Shown here: piece after piece, positions 15,068-22,591 of the stretch
How positions within the stretch are numbered: position 1 is the first letter of the stretch
Layout: each line of letters starts with the position of its first letter
NCBI GenBank assembly: GCA_028876655.1
Contig: JAGWRA010000245.1
Coordinates: 1-35,215 of the forward strand
Length of the DNA: 35,215 nt
DNA from: Acidobacteriota bacterium
GTDB taxonomy: Bacteria; Acidobacteriota; Vicinamibacteria; Vicinamibacterales; CAVVIG01
Reading direction: 5' to 3'
Program-made: the position numbers and the translations under genes
The notes under the pieces: generated by a model
Databases searched by the model: none
Told to the model about the DNA's origin: nothing
The model's input: the letters and a program-made list of their open reading frames with translations, nothing else

Positions 15068-15751
15068 CTATGGTAGGGAACTTTGTGCCGGTGTGTCAAA
15101 CAGGACACGAAGGTCTTGCACAATCTCTGCCAGGCTCTTCGCTCGATCTTCGCCACGCGATCCAACGGGTTGAAAGAGCCCGATCGCGGCAACGCCCGCC
15201 GCACCGGCCCGCGCCACGGCGGGAGCCGACACGAGCGTGATGCCGCCGATCGCCAGGACGGGCACGGTGCAGCGGCGCGTCACGGCGGCGAGTGTCGACA
15301 GCCCCAGCGTGGGATGACCTGCGGGCTTGGACGCCGACGGGAAGATCGTGCCGAGCACCAGGAAGTCGACCCCGCCCTCCTCGTCGACGCGCATCGCCTC
15401 GGCGGCGCCATGCACCGATCGTCCGATGAGGAACCCCGGCGGGACCAGCGCCCTCACCCGCCGCGCGTCCATCGACGCCGCGCGCAGGTGGACGCCGTGC
15501 GCACCGGCGGCGAGGGCCACGTCCGCCCGCTCGTTGACGAGGATCCGCGTGCGCGTCCCCCGCACGACCGCCACCGCCCTGGCCACCAGCGCGGCCAGCG
15601 CGCCAGCCTCGAGATCGGGCTCGCGGATCTGCACCAGATCGAGGCCGGCCGCTGCGGCCTCCGCGATCTGGTCCAGCATCGCCTCGGCACCGGGATCGCT
15701 CGTGCCGCGCACCGGAGCCAGCCGGCGCCGGTCGGTCACCAGGCAGAGCAC
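15068..15751 (-). CDS. ThiE/TenI superfamily protein, probably TenI-like
   Basis: This 227-aa TIM-barrel of the thiamine-phosphate synthase superfamily begins at GTG 15751. Shared motifs are LVTDRR (4-9), LVQIRE (39-44), NERADVALAAGAHGVHL (73-89), LIGRSVHGAAEA (108-119), LGTIFPSASKPAG (133-145) and PVLAIGGI (164-171). Residues that ThiE needs are missing: the Lys of QxRxK is Pro45, and the GQxD segment after VHL is RAAS. The GRSVH motif with His114 matches the catalytic His of the thiazole tautomerase TenI. I therefore favour a TenI-type role in thiamine synthesis over ThiE. It lies 5 bases after a small membrane-protein gene, at the end of the ribosomal operon. Confidence 0.75.
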   Translation of the reverse strand: MLCLVTDRRRLAPVRGTSDPGAEAMLDQIAEAAAAGLDLVQIREPDLEAGALAALVARAVAVVRGTRTRILVNERADVALAAGAHGVHLRAASMDARRVRALVPPGFLIGRSVHGAAEAMRVDEEGGVDFLVLGTIFPSASKPAGHPTLGLSTLAAVTRRCTVPVLAIGGITLVSAPAVARAGAAGVAAIGLFQPVGSRGEDRAKSLAEIVQDLRVLFDTPAQSSLP

Positions 15752-15756
15752 GCCGG

Positions 15757-16065
15757 CTACTCCTCGAGCGGCAGCCCGGTCGATTCCGAGCCGCCCGCCT
15801 CGCCCGACCGGGGCGGCCCGCCCGCGTCAGGCCCCGGAGCCCTGAACGGCGGCTCGCTGGCCGACCGGACGGCACCGCCGACCAGGTAGGCCAGGTCGAC
15901 GAGGCCGACGTAGAGGTTGACGAGTCCCAGGCCCGTGATCGCGCCGCGGGCGAAATTGTTGGTCAGCACCAGGCGCAGCAGCGGGATCGAATCGGTGAAG
16001 TAGTTGCGTTCCCAGAACGGCGTCCACGGCACCGCGATGAGCAGGAGCCCGATCTCGATGAACAA
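15757..16065 (-). CDS. Small membrane protein of unknown function
   Basis: The 102-aa product has two likely membrane segments. The first is at the N terminus (EIGLLLIAVPW) and the second at about 41-66 (GAITGLGLVNLYVGLVDLAYLVGG), separated by TPFWERNYFTDSIPLLRLVL. A hydrophilic Pro/Gly-rich tail follows. The TTG start at 16065 cuts into a hydrophobic run that continues in frame upstream (LFRRLLLIA) to a CTG at 16092, just after the TPR-gene stop. The true start may therefore be non-standard and coupled to that gene. I do not recognise the family. It sits between the TPR protein and the TenI-like gene. Confidence 0.6.
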   Translation of the reverse strand: MFIEIGLLLIAVPWTPFWERNYFTDSIPLLRLVLTNNFARGAITGLGLVNLYVGLVDLAYLVGGAVRSASEPPFRAPGPDAGGPPRSGEAGGSESTGLPLEE

Positions 16066-16096
16066 CGCGATGAGGAGAAGACGCCTGAACAGGACA

Positions 16097-17905
16097 CTAC
16101 CCTCGCATCTCGGACTTCGTCAGCCGGTCCACCCGGGCGTCCACGTCGCGATAGGCGCCGGTATCGGTCTGCAGTTCGAGGTAGACCGCCAGGGCGCGCG
16201 CCCATTCGCCGTTCTCCTCGAGCAGCAGCCCCAGATCGTACAGCAGCTCGAGGTTCGCGTCCGGTGTCGGGGCCGGCGCCTGGGCGGCCCGCTCGAACCA
16301 GTCCACCGCCTGCTGAGGCCGTCCACACCGGACCAGCAGCCGCGCCAGCCGGCCGGCCGCTTCGAACCGCAACCGGGGCGACCGCGCGGCCAGCTCCAGC
16401 AGCGCCGCGGCCTCGACGTCCCGGCCGGCCGCTTCCAGCTGCAGCGCCCGCTGATACTGATCCCGCGCCGCGTCGGCAGCCGACAGGCGGTCGGCCGCCA
16501 CTCGCAGGTGCTGGAAGACCTCGTCGAGCGGGGGCTCCTCGGCCGCAGCGTCCCCGCCGGGCGGTTCCACCGCTTCCACGACCAGTCCTTCGAGGGCCTG
16601 ACTCAGGTCCACTTCGATGACGTCTGGCGGCCCTGCCACGGCCGGTCCTCGGTCGGAGGCCGGCAGGTCGCTCAGATCGAAATCGAGCGCCGGCACCAGA
16701 ATCGGCGCGGGACCGGTCAACCGCTCGGCCACGGCCCGGTCGGGATCCGGTTCGCCGAGCAGCACCAGCGCCTGACGCAGCCGCGCTCGATGCGCCGGGT
16801 TCAGTGGATCGCGCGCCACCAGGTCCTCGGCGATGACCCGTGCCTCGTGTCCGGAGCCGCGCAGGAGGTACGCGTCGGCCAGTTGCGCCTGCGCGGCCGC
16901 GACCTCGACCTCGAGCCCCGCGTCGACGCAGACCTCCACCAGCTTCATCAGCGCCGGCACGTGATCGGGCACCTGCGCCACGAACGCCTGAAGCGGCGCC
17001 AGGGCGGCCGGCCAGTCCTGCCGGACGACGCCGCGCTCGCACACCGCCTCGGCGCACCTGAAGGCGCTCTCCGGCGCATCCGCGGCGAGCCGTTCAGCCA
17101 GTTTCGCCACCAGCTCGGGCCGCTCCTCGGCGAGCGAGCCGAGTTCTTCCGCGACCGCGTCCCCGGCGCCCGTGCGCAGGCGGACCTCCACGGCCAGCAC
17201 CCGGATCTCGGGATCCGCACCGGGGTTGTCGGGCAGCAGCGCGGCTGCACGCTCCCAGGCCCCCTGCGCCGCATAGAGTGCGGCGAGGCCGATCCGCCCC
17301 TCGCCATCGCCGGCATCCAGGTGGACCGCCTCCTCGAGCACGTTCCGCGCCTCGTCATCGCGGTGCTTCGCCCGCAGGTCGGCCGCCAGCGCCCGCAGCG
17401 CCGCGGCCGCGCCGGCGCCATCGCCCAGTTCGGCGCGCGCGCGCGCCGCGCGGACGTTCGACGGAACGTCGGCCGGATCGATGCCGCCCAGGCGGACCCG
17501 GATCTCGGCCGCGCCGCGCAGGTCGCCCCGGGCCGTCCGCCGCTCGATGACGGCCGTCAGATATCCGCGCGCGTCGGCGAGCAGGCCCTGCCGGGCCGCG
17601 AGGTCGGCGGCCTGCAGCAGCGCGCTCTCGTCGTGCGGACTGACCTTCAGGATCTTCTTGTAGAGCGCGGCGGCCTTCGGCAGGAAGCCTTCGCGGGCGA
17701 GGTACCCGGCGATGCGTGCGTACTGCGCCACGGCCTGTTCGATCCGCCCGGCCCGCACGCAGAGATCGCCCAGCGCATTCGCGGTCGTCAGGTCGCGCGG
17801 CTGATCCTCGACCAGCCGCACGTACTCCTCGATCGCCTGGTCCAGCCGACCCTGACGCAGCAGCTTCTCAGCCTTCCGGAGCGCAGACTCGCGATCGATG
17901 GCCAC
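16097..17905 (-). CDS. Large TPR-repeat protein
   Basis: This 602-aa soluble protein is built of tetratricopeptide-like repeats. The N-terminal third is clear: RKAEKLLRQGRLDQAIEEYV (10-29), then TANALGDLCVRAGRIEQAVA and LPKAAALYKKILKVSPHDES. Further repeats continue to about 400. An acidic, low-complexity linker (~415-470) follows, then a last TPR set ending in NGEWARALAVYLELQTD. No signal peptide, membrane segment or enzyme domain is seen, so it should act as a scaffold. The start is GTG 17905, 3 bases after rnhB, so it is co-transcribed with the ribosome operon. The partner is unknown; the small membrane protein next door is a candidate. Confidence 0.8.
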   Translation of the reverse strand: MAIDRESALRKAEKLLRQGRLDQAIEEYVRLVEDQPRDLTTANALGDLCVRAGRIEQAVAQYARIAGYLAREGFLPKAAALYKKILKVSPHDESALLQAADLAARQGLLADARGYLTAVIERRTARGDLRGAAEIRVRLGGIDPADVPSNVRAARARAELGDGAGAAAALRALAADLRAKHRDDEARNVLEEAVHLDAGDGEGRIGLAALYAAQGAWERAAALLPDNPGADPEIRVLAVEVRLRTGAGDAVAEELGSLAEERPELVAKLAERLAADAPESAFRCAEAVCERGVVRQDWPAALAPLQAFVAQVPDHVPALMKLVEVCVDAGLEVEVAAAQAQLADAYLLRGSGHEARVIAEDLVARDPLNPAHRARLRQALVLLGEPDPDRAVAERLTGPAPILVPALDFDLSDLPASDRGPAVAGPPDVIEVDLSQALEGLVVEAVEPPGGDAAAEEPPLDEVFQHLRVAADRLSAADAARDQYQRALQLEAAGRDVEAAALLELAARSPRLRFEAAGRLARLLVRCGRPQQAVDWFERAAQAPAPTPDANLELLYDLGLLLEENGEWARALAVYLELQTDTGAYRDVDARVDRLTKSEMRG

Positions 17906-17908
17906 GTG

Positions 17909-18571
17909 TCAGTCGGCCGGATCGTCAGGACCGGGCCTAACTCCCTCTGTATCAATGGTATCAAAGAGCGAGGACGGCCGGAACGAACGCCTGTGCAACG
18001 GCGAGTACCCGAACCGCGCCACCGCCTCGAGGTGGGTCCGGGTGGCGTACCCCTTGTGCCGGTCGAAGCCGTAGCGCGGGTCGGCGGCGTGATGCCCGGC
18101 CATTTCGCGGTCGCGCACGACCTTGGCGACGATCGACGCCGCCGCGATGGCCGTGCAGAGCCGATCGCCGTGCACGACGCTGCGCTGCGCCATCGGCAAC
18201 CCGGCCAGGTGGAACGCATCGATGAGGACGAGATCGGGCAGCGGCACGAGGGCGAGCACGGCCCGGCGCATCGCCTGCAGCGAGGCCCGGTGGATGTTGA
18301 GGCGGTCGATCTCTTCGGGGGTGGACGAGGCGACGGCCCAGGCGAGGGCCTGCTCCAGGATCTCGTCGTGCAGCCGCTCGCGCGCGCGGGCGGTCAGCAG
18401 CTTGGAATCGGCGATCCCGGAGATGCGGCAGCGGGCCGGCAGGACGACCGCGGCGGCCGTGACCGGACCGGCCAGGCAGCCGCGCCCGACTTCATCGACG
18501 CCGGCGATCCGGTCGAACCCGAACCGCCGGAGCGCGTTCTCGATCGTCCGGCGGGCACGCGGGCGGACCAT
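17909..18571 (-). CDS. rnhB: Ribonuclease HII
   Basis: RNase HII cleaves RNA in RNA-DNA hybrids and removes single ribonucleotides from DNA. The 220-aa protein contains GVDEVGRGCLAGPVTAAAV (24-42) with Asp26-Glu27, DSKLL (55-59), the third acid Asp118 in LVLIDAF, and the fourth, Asp154, in AAASIVAKVVRDREM. HKGYATRTHLEA is the usual C-terminal motif. Gene order rplS then rnhB is the classic bacterial arrangement, but here the 168-bp gap between them carries a dispersed palindromic repeat. ATG 18571 is chosen; the upstream region is not coding. Confidence 0.93.
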   Translation of the reverse strand: MVRPRARRTIENALRRFGFDRIAGVDEVGRGCLAGPVTAAAVVLPARCRISGIADSKLLTARARERLHDEILEQALAWAVASSTPEEIDRLNIHRASLQAMRRAVLALVPLPDLVLIDAFHLAGLPMAQRSVVHGDRLCTAIAAASIVAKVVRDREMAGHHAADPRYGFDRHKGYATRTHLEAVARFGYSPLHRRSFRPSSLFDTIDTEGVRPGPDDPAD

Positions 18572-18641
18572 GCGTTCACTCGCAACGGCGGAGGGCGGCC
18601 GGGCGTCGGCGGCTCCTCCGCCGGGCGCCGCCGCCTGAACC

Positions 18642-18733
18642 GCGTAACGGCCCGCACCGCGGGCCCGCGACCGGAACGGCGCGAGCCGTGTCGCGAGCGA
18701 GTGAAGGGAGCCGGGGCTCGGGGCGGAGCCCCG
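18642..18733 (-). repeat. Dispersed ~92-bp palindromic repeat, copy A
   Basis: Read on the minus strand, it runs from GGGGCTCCGCCCCGAGCCCC through CACTCGCTCGC, GGCTCGC and CCGTTCC to CGCGGGCCCGC and GTGCGGGCCGTT. The + strand at about 30006-30100 carries a close copy; by eye about 80 of 92 positions match, with one 2-base gap. Both copies sit in gaps between minus-strand genes but in opposite orientation relative to transcription. This fits a dispersed REP/MITE-like family. Confidence 0.75.
18712..18733 (-). terminator. GC-rich hairpin just after rplS (possible attenuator)
   Basis: A perfect 8-bp stem, CGGGGCTC / GAGCCCCG, with a 6-base loop lies 6 bases beyond the rplS stop on the minus strand. 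It has no U-tract, so it is not a standard intrinsic terminator. It could stabilise the 3' end of the ribosomal transcript or attenuate rnhB. It is also one end of the dispersed repeat. Confidence 0.35.
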
Positions 18734-18739
18734 ATTGAA

Positions 18740-19090
18740 CTAGAGTTCGTGCCGGGTCGTTTCCTTCATCCGGGCGGCCTTGCCGCGGCGCTCCCGCAGG
18801 AAGTACAGCTTCGCCCGGCGGACCTTGGCCGAACGGACGACGTCGATCTTCTGGATGCTCGGCGAGTGCAGCGGGAAGATGCGCTCGACGCCCTGCCCGA
18901 ACGACACCTTGCGCACCGTGAACGACGCCCGGGCGCCGCCGCGGTGCATGCCGATGATCGTTCCCTCGAACACCTGGATCCGCTCCTTGTCGCCCTCGCG
19001 GACCCGCACGTGCACGCGCACGGTGTCGCCGGCCTTCAGCTGCGGCCGCTCGCTGAGCTGCCCCTTCTCAAGCACTTCAATCGCGCCCAT
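18740..19090 (-). CDS. rplS: 50S ribosomal protein L19
   Basis: L19 lies at the 30S-50S interface. The 116-aa protein is of normal length. It shows [20 protein letters not shown] (19-38), the [22 protein letters not shown] core, [20 protein letters not shown] and [23 protein letters not shown] 19090 is fixed by AAGGAG at 19097-19102, 6 bases upstream, one of the best Shine-Dalgarno sites in the window. It overlaps the trmD 3' end by 14 bases. The frame stays open far upstream, but that part is trmD in another frame. Confidence 0.96.
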   Translation of the reverse strand: MGAIEVLEKGQLSERPQLKAGDTVRVHVRVREGDKERIQVFEGTIIGMHRGGARASFTVRKVSFGQGVERIFPLHSPSIQKIDVVRSAKVRRAKLYFLRERRGKAARMKETTRHEL

Positions 19091-19838
19091 CTCCGTCTCC
19101 TTTTGTCCGTTCCGCGACGAGCTCCCGCAGGATCTCGCGTTCTTCCTCATCGAGCGCCGCCTGCGCGAGCAGGTCCGGCCGCCGCGCCAGCGTCCGCGCC
19201 ACGGCCTGGCGCTTGCGCCAGTGCCGCACCGCCGCGTGATTGCCCGATAACAGCACCTCGGGGACGTCCGCCCCCCGGAAGCTCGCCGGCCGCGTGTAGT
19301 GCGGGAAGTCGAGCAGCCCGCGCGCGAACGAATCGCCCGCCACCGACTGCTCGTCACCGACCACGCCAGGCACCAGCCGGGCCACCGCGTCGAGCACCAC
19401 CAGCGCCGGCAGCTCCCCGCCGCTCAGCACGTAGTCCCCGATCGAGATCTCGTCGGTCGCCAGCTGCTCGCGGACCCGCTCGTCGATCCCCTCGTAGCGT
19501 CCGCACACCAGCACGACGTGCGACAGCCGGCTGAGTCGCTCGGCCTCGGCCTGGCAGAACCGCCGGCCCTGCGGCGACATCAGCACCACGGCCTGCGGCC
19601 CGCCGTCCGGCCGGCCGGCCGCCTCGATCGCCCGGAAGAGCGGCTCGGGCTTCAGCACCATCCCCGGACCGCCGCCGTACGGCATGTCATCGACGACCCG
19701 GTGGCGGTCCTCCGTGAAGTCCCGCAGATCGTGCACCCGGATGTCGAGCACGCCGCGATCCATCGCCCGCCGGATGATCCCCTCGCCGAGCGGGCCCTCA
19801 ACCATCCGCGGGAAGATGGTGATGATGTCGAACTTCAC
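19077..19838 (-). CDS. trmD: tRNA (guanine-N1-)-methyltransferase TrmD
   Basis: TrmD makes m1G37 in tRNAs reading CNN-type codons and uses S-adenosylmethionine in a trefoil knot. With GTG 19838 the protein (~253 aa) begins (M)[11 protein letters not shown], as in homologues. An in-frame TTG at 19847 would add three residues. Motifs are [43 protein letters not shown] and [20 protein letters not shown], followed by [15 protein letters not shown] and [13 protein letters not shown]. It lies between rimM (185-bp gap) and rplS (overlap), in the conserved rpsP-rimM-trmD-rplS order. No strong Shine-Dalgarno is seen. Confidence 0.95.
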   Translation of the reverse strand: MKFDIITIFPRMVEGPLGEGIIRRAMDRGVLDIRVHDLRDFTEDRHRVVDDMPYGGGPGMVLKPEPLFRAIEAAGRPDGGPQAVVLMSPQGRRFCQAEAERLSRLSHVVLVCGRYEGIDERVREQLATDEISIGDYVLSGGELPALVVLDAVARLVPGVVGDEQSVAGDSFARGLLDFPHYTRPASFRGADVPEVLLSGNHAAVRHWRKRQAVARTLARRPDLLAQAALDEEEREILRELVAERTKGDGDGRD

Positions 19839-19847
19839 ATTATTCAA

Positions 19848-20032
19848 TCCGCGTGGGGCCCCACCCCCACGCGTTACCGTCGCTCACGCTCCGGATCCTG
19901 AGATCACCGCTGTGGCCGCTTGGACCGGCATCCCGGGCCGCTCCGCGCTCGCCGTTCTCCTTCGACCTCGGCTGCGCTCGGCGCGGCGCTGCGAGCTTGT
20001 CCCTCGACCCTTGTCCCCGACCCGGGCCACCC
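19848..20032. repeat. 185-bp noncoding insert between rimM and trmD
   Basis: No plausible gene is present. Beside the trmD start, 19851-19872 forms a perfect hairpin (stem GCGTGGGG / CCCCACGC, loop CCCCAC), the same 8+6 geometry as the hairpin at 18712-18733. The rest is rich in CGCTC/GCTCG words (CGCTCACGCTCC, GCTCCGCGCTCGCC), like the dispersed repeat, but it does not align cleanly with it. TTGTCCC occurs twice near 20000-20020. It is odd because the flanking operon is otherwise tight. Confidence 0.5.
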
Positions 20033-20542
20033 TTAGGCATTCAGATCGAGCAGCCCGTCTGGCGGATCGATCACGATCCGTCGCGCAGCCGGGTCGACGT
20101 CCACGCAGATGCCGGCGACCAGCGGTACCAGGACCTCGCCGCGAGCGCCGCCGATGACCAGCCGGCTGCTGTCGATCGTCCCCTCGACCGCGGTCACCGT
20201 GCCCACCGCGACGCCATCAACCGTCTCCACCGCACATCCGACCAGATCGTGACGGTAGTAGGTGGCCTCGGGCAGCGGCGTCAACTCCCCCGGCGGCACC
20301 CGCAGTTCCGCACCGGCCAGCGCCTCGGCGTCGTTCATCGTCGCGACGCCGTCGAGGCCGATGATCGGGCGCCCCTGGTGCAGGCGGACCGCGGTGACCG
20401 TCACGGGCGCGGCCTGGCCGTCACGCGCCAGGTAGAGCACGGCTCCCGGGCGGAAGCGTTGCTCCGGGAAGTCGGTCTCGGGATTGACGATCACCTGCCC
20501 GCGATTGCCATGGGTGCGGGCGATCCGCCCCACGGTCACCAT
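20033..20542 (-). CDS. rimM: 16S rRNA processing protein RimM
   Basis: RimM helps maturation of the 30S head and binds S19. The 169-aa protein has the N-terminal RimM domain (VTVGRIARTHGNRGQVIVNPETDFPEQRF, split by its typical GxxG turn) and the PRC-barrel C-terminal half (YYRHDLVGCAVETVDG, then GEVLVPLVAGICVDVDPAARRIVIDPPDGLLDL). ATG 20542 is preceded by a GGGAGG-like site. The gene lies 22 bases after khpA in the usual ribosome operon. Confidence 0.95.
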   Translation of the reverse strand: MVTVGRIARTHGNRGQVIVNPETDFPEQRFRPGAVLYLARDGQAAPVTVTAVRLHQGRPIIGLDGVATMNDAEALAGAELRVPPGELTPLPEATYYRHDLVGCAVETVDGVAVGTVTAVEGTIDSSRLVIGGARGEVLVPLVAGICVDVDPAARRIVIDPPDGLLDLNA

Positions 20543-20564
20543 CGCCTCCCACCGCCGCTCCGCG

Positions 20565-20819
20565 TCAGCGGCGGGCCGGCTCGTCCCGCACCTCGAGGGT
20601 GGCCTTCAGGCCTTCGTGCTCCGCCGTGGCCGAGACCAGCGTCCGGAGCGCGGCAATGGTGCGGCCCTGCCGGCCGATCACCTTGCCGGCGTCGCCCGGC
20701 GCCACGAACAGTTCCAGGACCGTCGTGCCGCGATGGTCGCTCTCGGTCACCGTCACGGCATCCGGGTGGTCGGTGAGGGCGCGGGCCAGCACCTCCACCA
20801 CGTCACGAGCCCGGCTCAT
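20565..20819 (-). CDS. khpA: KH-domain RNA-binding protein KhpA
   Basis: This 84-aa single-KH-domain protein belongs to the KhpA/YlqC family, known elsewhere as an RNA chaperone partner of KhpB that affects cell size. The KH core is VAPGDAGKVIGRQGRTIAAL (39-58), with the GxxG loop GRQG at 49-52. ATG 20819 overlaps the rpsP stop (ATGA), so translation is probably coupled. The position between rpsP and rimM is the standard one in Gram-positives and Acidobacteriota. Confidence 0.92.
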   Translation of the reverse strand: MSRARDVVEVLARALTDHPDAVTVTESDHRGTTVLELFVAPGDAGKVIGRQGRTIAALRTLVSATAEHEGLKATLEVRDEPARR

Positions 20820-21097
20820 TGCGCCGATCCGGTCGCCGTCGCCTCGGCGGGCGCCGCGGCGGCCGCCGGGTGCCGCGCCAGCAGCGTCCGCACGCTGTCG
20901 GACGGACGGGCGCCCTTCGCCAGCCAGTAGTCCACGCGCTCGTGGTTGACCTGGAAGGTCTCCGGCTGCGAGCGGGGATCGTAGTGCCCGAGAATCTCGA
21001 CGAAGCTGCCGTCGCGCGCCGCCTCCGACGTGGCCACCACCACGCGGAAGAAGGGCCGCTTCTTCGAACCCGTCCGTCTCATACGAATGGCCAGCAT
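20816..21097 (-). CDS. rpsP: 30S ribosomal protein S16
   Basis: S16 is an early-assembly 30S protein. The 93-aa protein begins MLAIRMRRTGSKKRPFFRVV, followed by the usual SEAARDGSFVEILGHYDPRS and VNHERVDYWLAKGARPSDSV motifs, and ends in an Ala-rich tail. ATG 21097 has a GGAG 7 bases upstream on the minus strand. It lies 15 bases after ffh, which is the ffh-rpsP order of many bacteria. Confidence 0.96.
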   Translation of the reverse strand: MLAIRMRRTGSKKRPFFRVVVATSEAARDGSFVEILGHYDPRSQPETFQVNHERVDYWLAKGARPSDSVRTLLARHPAAAAAPAEATATGSAQ

Positions 21098-21112
21098 GTG
21101 CTCTCCAGTACC

Positions 21113-22471
21113 TTACCGTCTCTGTCCCAGCGACTGCAGCATGCCGAGCGCCTTCCGGCGCCCCTTCCTGCCGCCGCCCATTCCGCCAATCGACTTCAAC
21201 ATCTTGCGCATCTGCACGAACTGCTTCAGCAGCTTGTTCACCTCTTCGACCGTCGTGCCGCTGCCCCGTGCGATCCGCTTCCGCCGGCTGCCGTTGATGA
21301 TGTCCTGCCGCCGCCGCTCCTGCGGCGTCATCGAGCCGATGATCGCCTCGATGCGCGCCAGCTGCTTCTCGTCCGGCTTGTTGTCGGCCAGCTGCTTCAG
21401 GTTGCCCAGCCCGGGCAGCATCCCCATGATGCTCTCGAGCGGCCCCATCTTCCGGATCGTCCGCAGCTGATCGCGGAAGTCGTCGAGCGTGAAGTCGTCG
21501 AGCCGGATCTTCTGCTCGAGCCGCTCGGCCTGATCGCGATCGATGGCCGCCTCGGCCTTCTCGATGAGCGACAGCACGTCGCCCATGCCGAGGATCCGCG
21601 AGACGACCCGATCCGGGTGGAACGGCTCCAGGTCCTCGAGCCGCTCGCCGCTGCCCACGAAGGCGATCGGCACGCCGACGACCGAGACCACCGAGAGCGC
21701 CGCGCCCCCGCGCGCGTCGCCGTCCAGCTTGGTCAGCACCACGCCGGTGACGCCCACCCGCCGGTTGAACTCGCCGGCGCTCTTGATGGCGTCCTGCCCG
21801 GTCATCGCGTCGGCCACGAAGAGCCGGTCGGTCGGCTCGACGGCCGACTGGATGGCCTGCAGTTCCACCATCAGGTCGTCGTCGATGTGCAGCCGGCCGG
21901 CGGTGTCGACGATGACGACGTCGAAGCCGGTGTTCCGGGCCTCGCGCAGCGCGCCGGCCGCACGGACCACCGGGTCCATCTCGCCCGCCGGGTCGTGGAC
22001 CCGGATCTTCGCCTTGGCCCCCAGCACGTTCAGCTGCTGGATGGCCGCGGGCCGCCGCACGTCGGTCGACACCAGGATCGGGTGCCGCCCCTGCCGCGCC
22101 AGCCACGCCGCCAGCTTCGCTGCGGTCGTCGTCTTGCCCGACCCCTGCAGACCGAGCAGCAGGACCACACGCGGGCTGCGCGGCGCGGGCGGCAGGCCGC
22201 CGTCGGTGTCGCCGAACAGCGCGAGCATCTCCTCGCGCACGATCTTGACGACGTGCTGGGCCGGCGTCAGGCTGCGCAGGACGTCCTGGCCCATCGCCCG
22301 ATCGCGCACGCGATCGATGAAGGCCTTGACGACCTTGAAGTTGACGTCGGCCTCGAGCAGCGCGAGCCGGATCTCGCGCAGCACCGATTCGACGTTCGAC
22401 TCGGTCAGCCGCGCCTGGCCGCGCAGCGACTTGAAGACGCCCTGCAGGCGATCACTGAGCGAGTCGAACAT
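21113..22471 (-). CDS. ffh: Signal recognition particle protein Ffh
   Basis: Ffh is the SRP54 GTPase that binds signal sequences and 4.5S RNA for co-translational targeting. The 452-aa protein starts MFDSLSDRLQ. The N domain is about 1-90. The G domain has the P-loop GLQGSGKTTTAAKL (107-120), STDVRRPAA (135-143), DTAGR (189-193) and TKLDGDARGG. The C-terminal M domain is Met-rich (ESIMGMLPGLGNLKQL, SMTPQERRR, SRRKRIARGSGTTVEEVN). ATG 22471 is chosen over an in-frame start 14 codons upstream because the family begins MF(D/E)xL. It heads the ribosome operon; ftsY lies 3 kb upstream on the same strand. Confidence 0.96.
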   Translation of the reverse strand: MFDSLSDRLQGVFKSLRGQARLTESNVESVLREIRLALLEADVNFKVVKAFIDRVRDRAMGQDVLRSLTPAQHVVKIVREEMLALFGDTDGGLPPAPRSPRVVLLLGLQGSGKTTTAAKLAAWLARQGRHPILVSTDVRRPAAIQQLNVLGAKAKIRVHDPAGEMDPVVRAAGALREARNTGFDVVIVDTAGRLHIDDDLMVELQAIQSAVEPTDRLFVADAMTGQDAIKSAGEFNRRVGVTGVVLTKLDGDARGGAALSVVSVVGVPIAFVGSGERLEDLEPFHPDRVVSRILGMGDVLSLIEKAEAAIDRDQAERLEQKIRLDDFTLDDFRDQLRTIRKMGPLESIMGMLPGLGNLKQLADNKPDEKQLARIEAIIGSMTPQERRRQDIINGSRRKRIARGSGTTVEEVNKLLKQFVQMRKMLKSIGGMGGGRKGRRKALGMLQSLGQRR

Positions 22472-22553
22472 GAGTCCCCGTCCGTACCGATCCCGGAGTC
22501 CCGCGCCCCCCACCGGGGGACGTCGCGCCTAAAGCCAACGAGCGCAAACCCTT

Positions 22554-22583
22554 ATGGTAATCGAGCGACCGCTGAGGTGTCAA
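22554..22583 (-). promoter_or_regulatory. Promoter for the ffh-rpsP-khpA-rimM-trmD-rplS operon
   Basis: On the minus strand TTGACA (22578-22583) and TACCAT (22554-22559) are separated by 18 bases. This is the only perfect -35 seen in the window apart from the near-perfect groES one. It lies within the 120-bp gap between the ribBA stop and the ffh start and predicts a leader of about 75 bases. It overlaps the end of the riboflavin genes by only a few bases. Confidence 0.6.
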
Positions 22584-22591
22584 CGCGCGCC

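Noticed and set aside
15068-15751. Straight annotation as thiamine-phosphate synthase ThiE
   Set aside because: The diphosphate-binding Lys and GQxD segment are missing, while the TenI-type GRSVH motif is present.
18712-18733. Hairpin after rplS considered as a strong intrinsic terminator
   Set aside because: It has no U-tract and belongs to a dispersed repeat found in the other orientation elsewhere; kept only as a weak attenuator candidate.
16004-19534. A 1176-codon open frame on the + strand, opposite the TPR, rnhB, rplS and trmD genes
   Set aside because: It is antisense to several clear genes, Arg/Pro/Gln/Ala-rich with no domain, and arises from high GC at third positions of the real genes.
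22472-22591. 4.5S SRP RNA gene next to ffh
   Set aside because: The gap lacks the conserved GGAA-tetraloop/asymmetric-loop pattern of SRP RNA; only a promoter is convincing.
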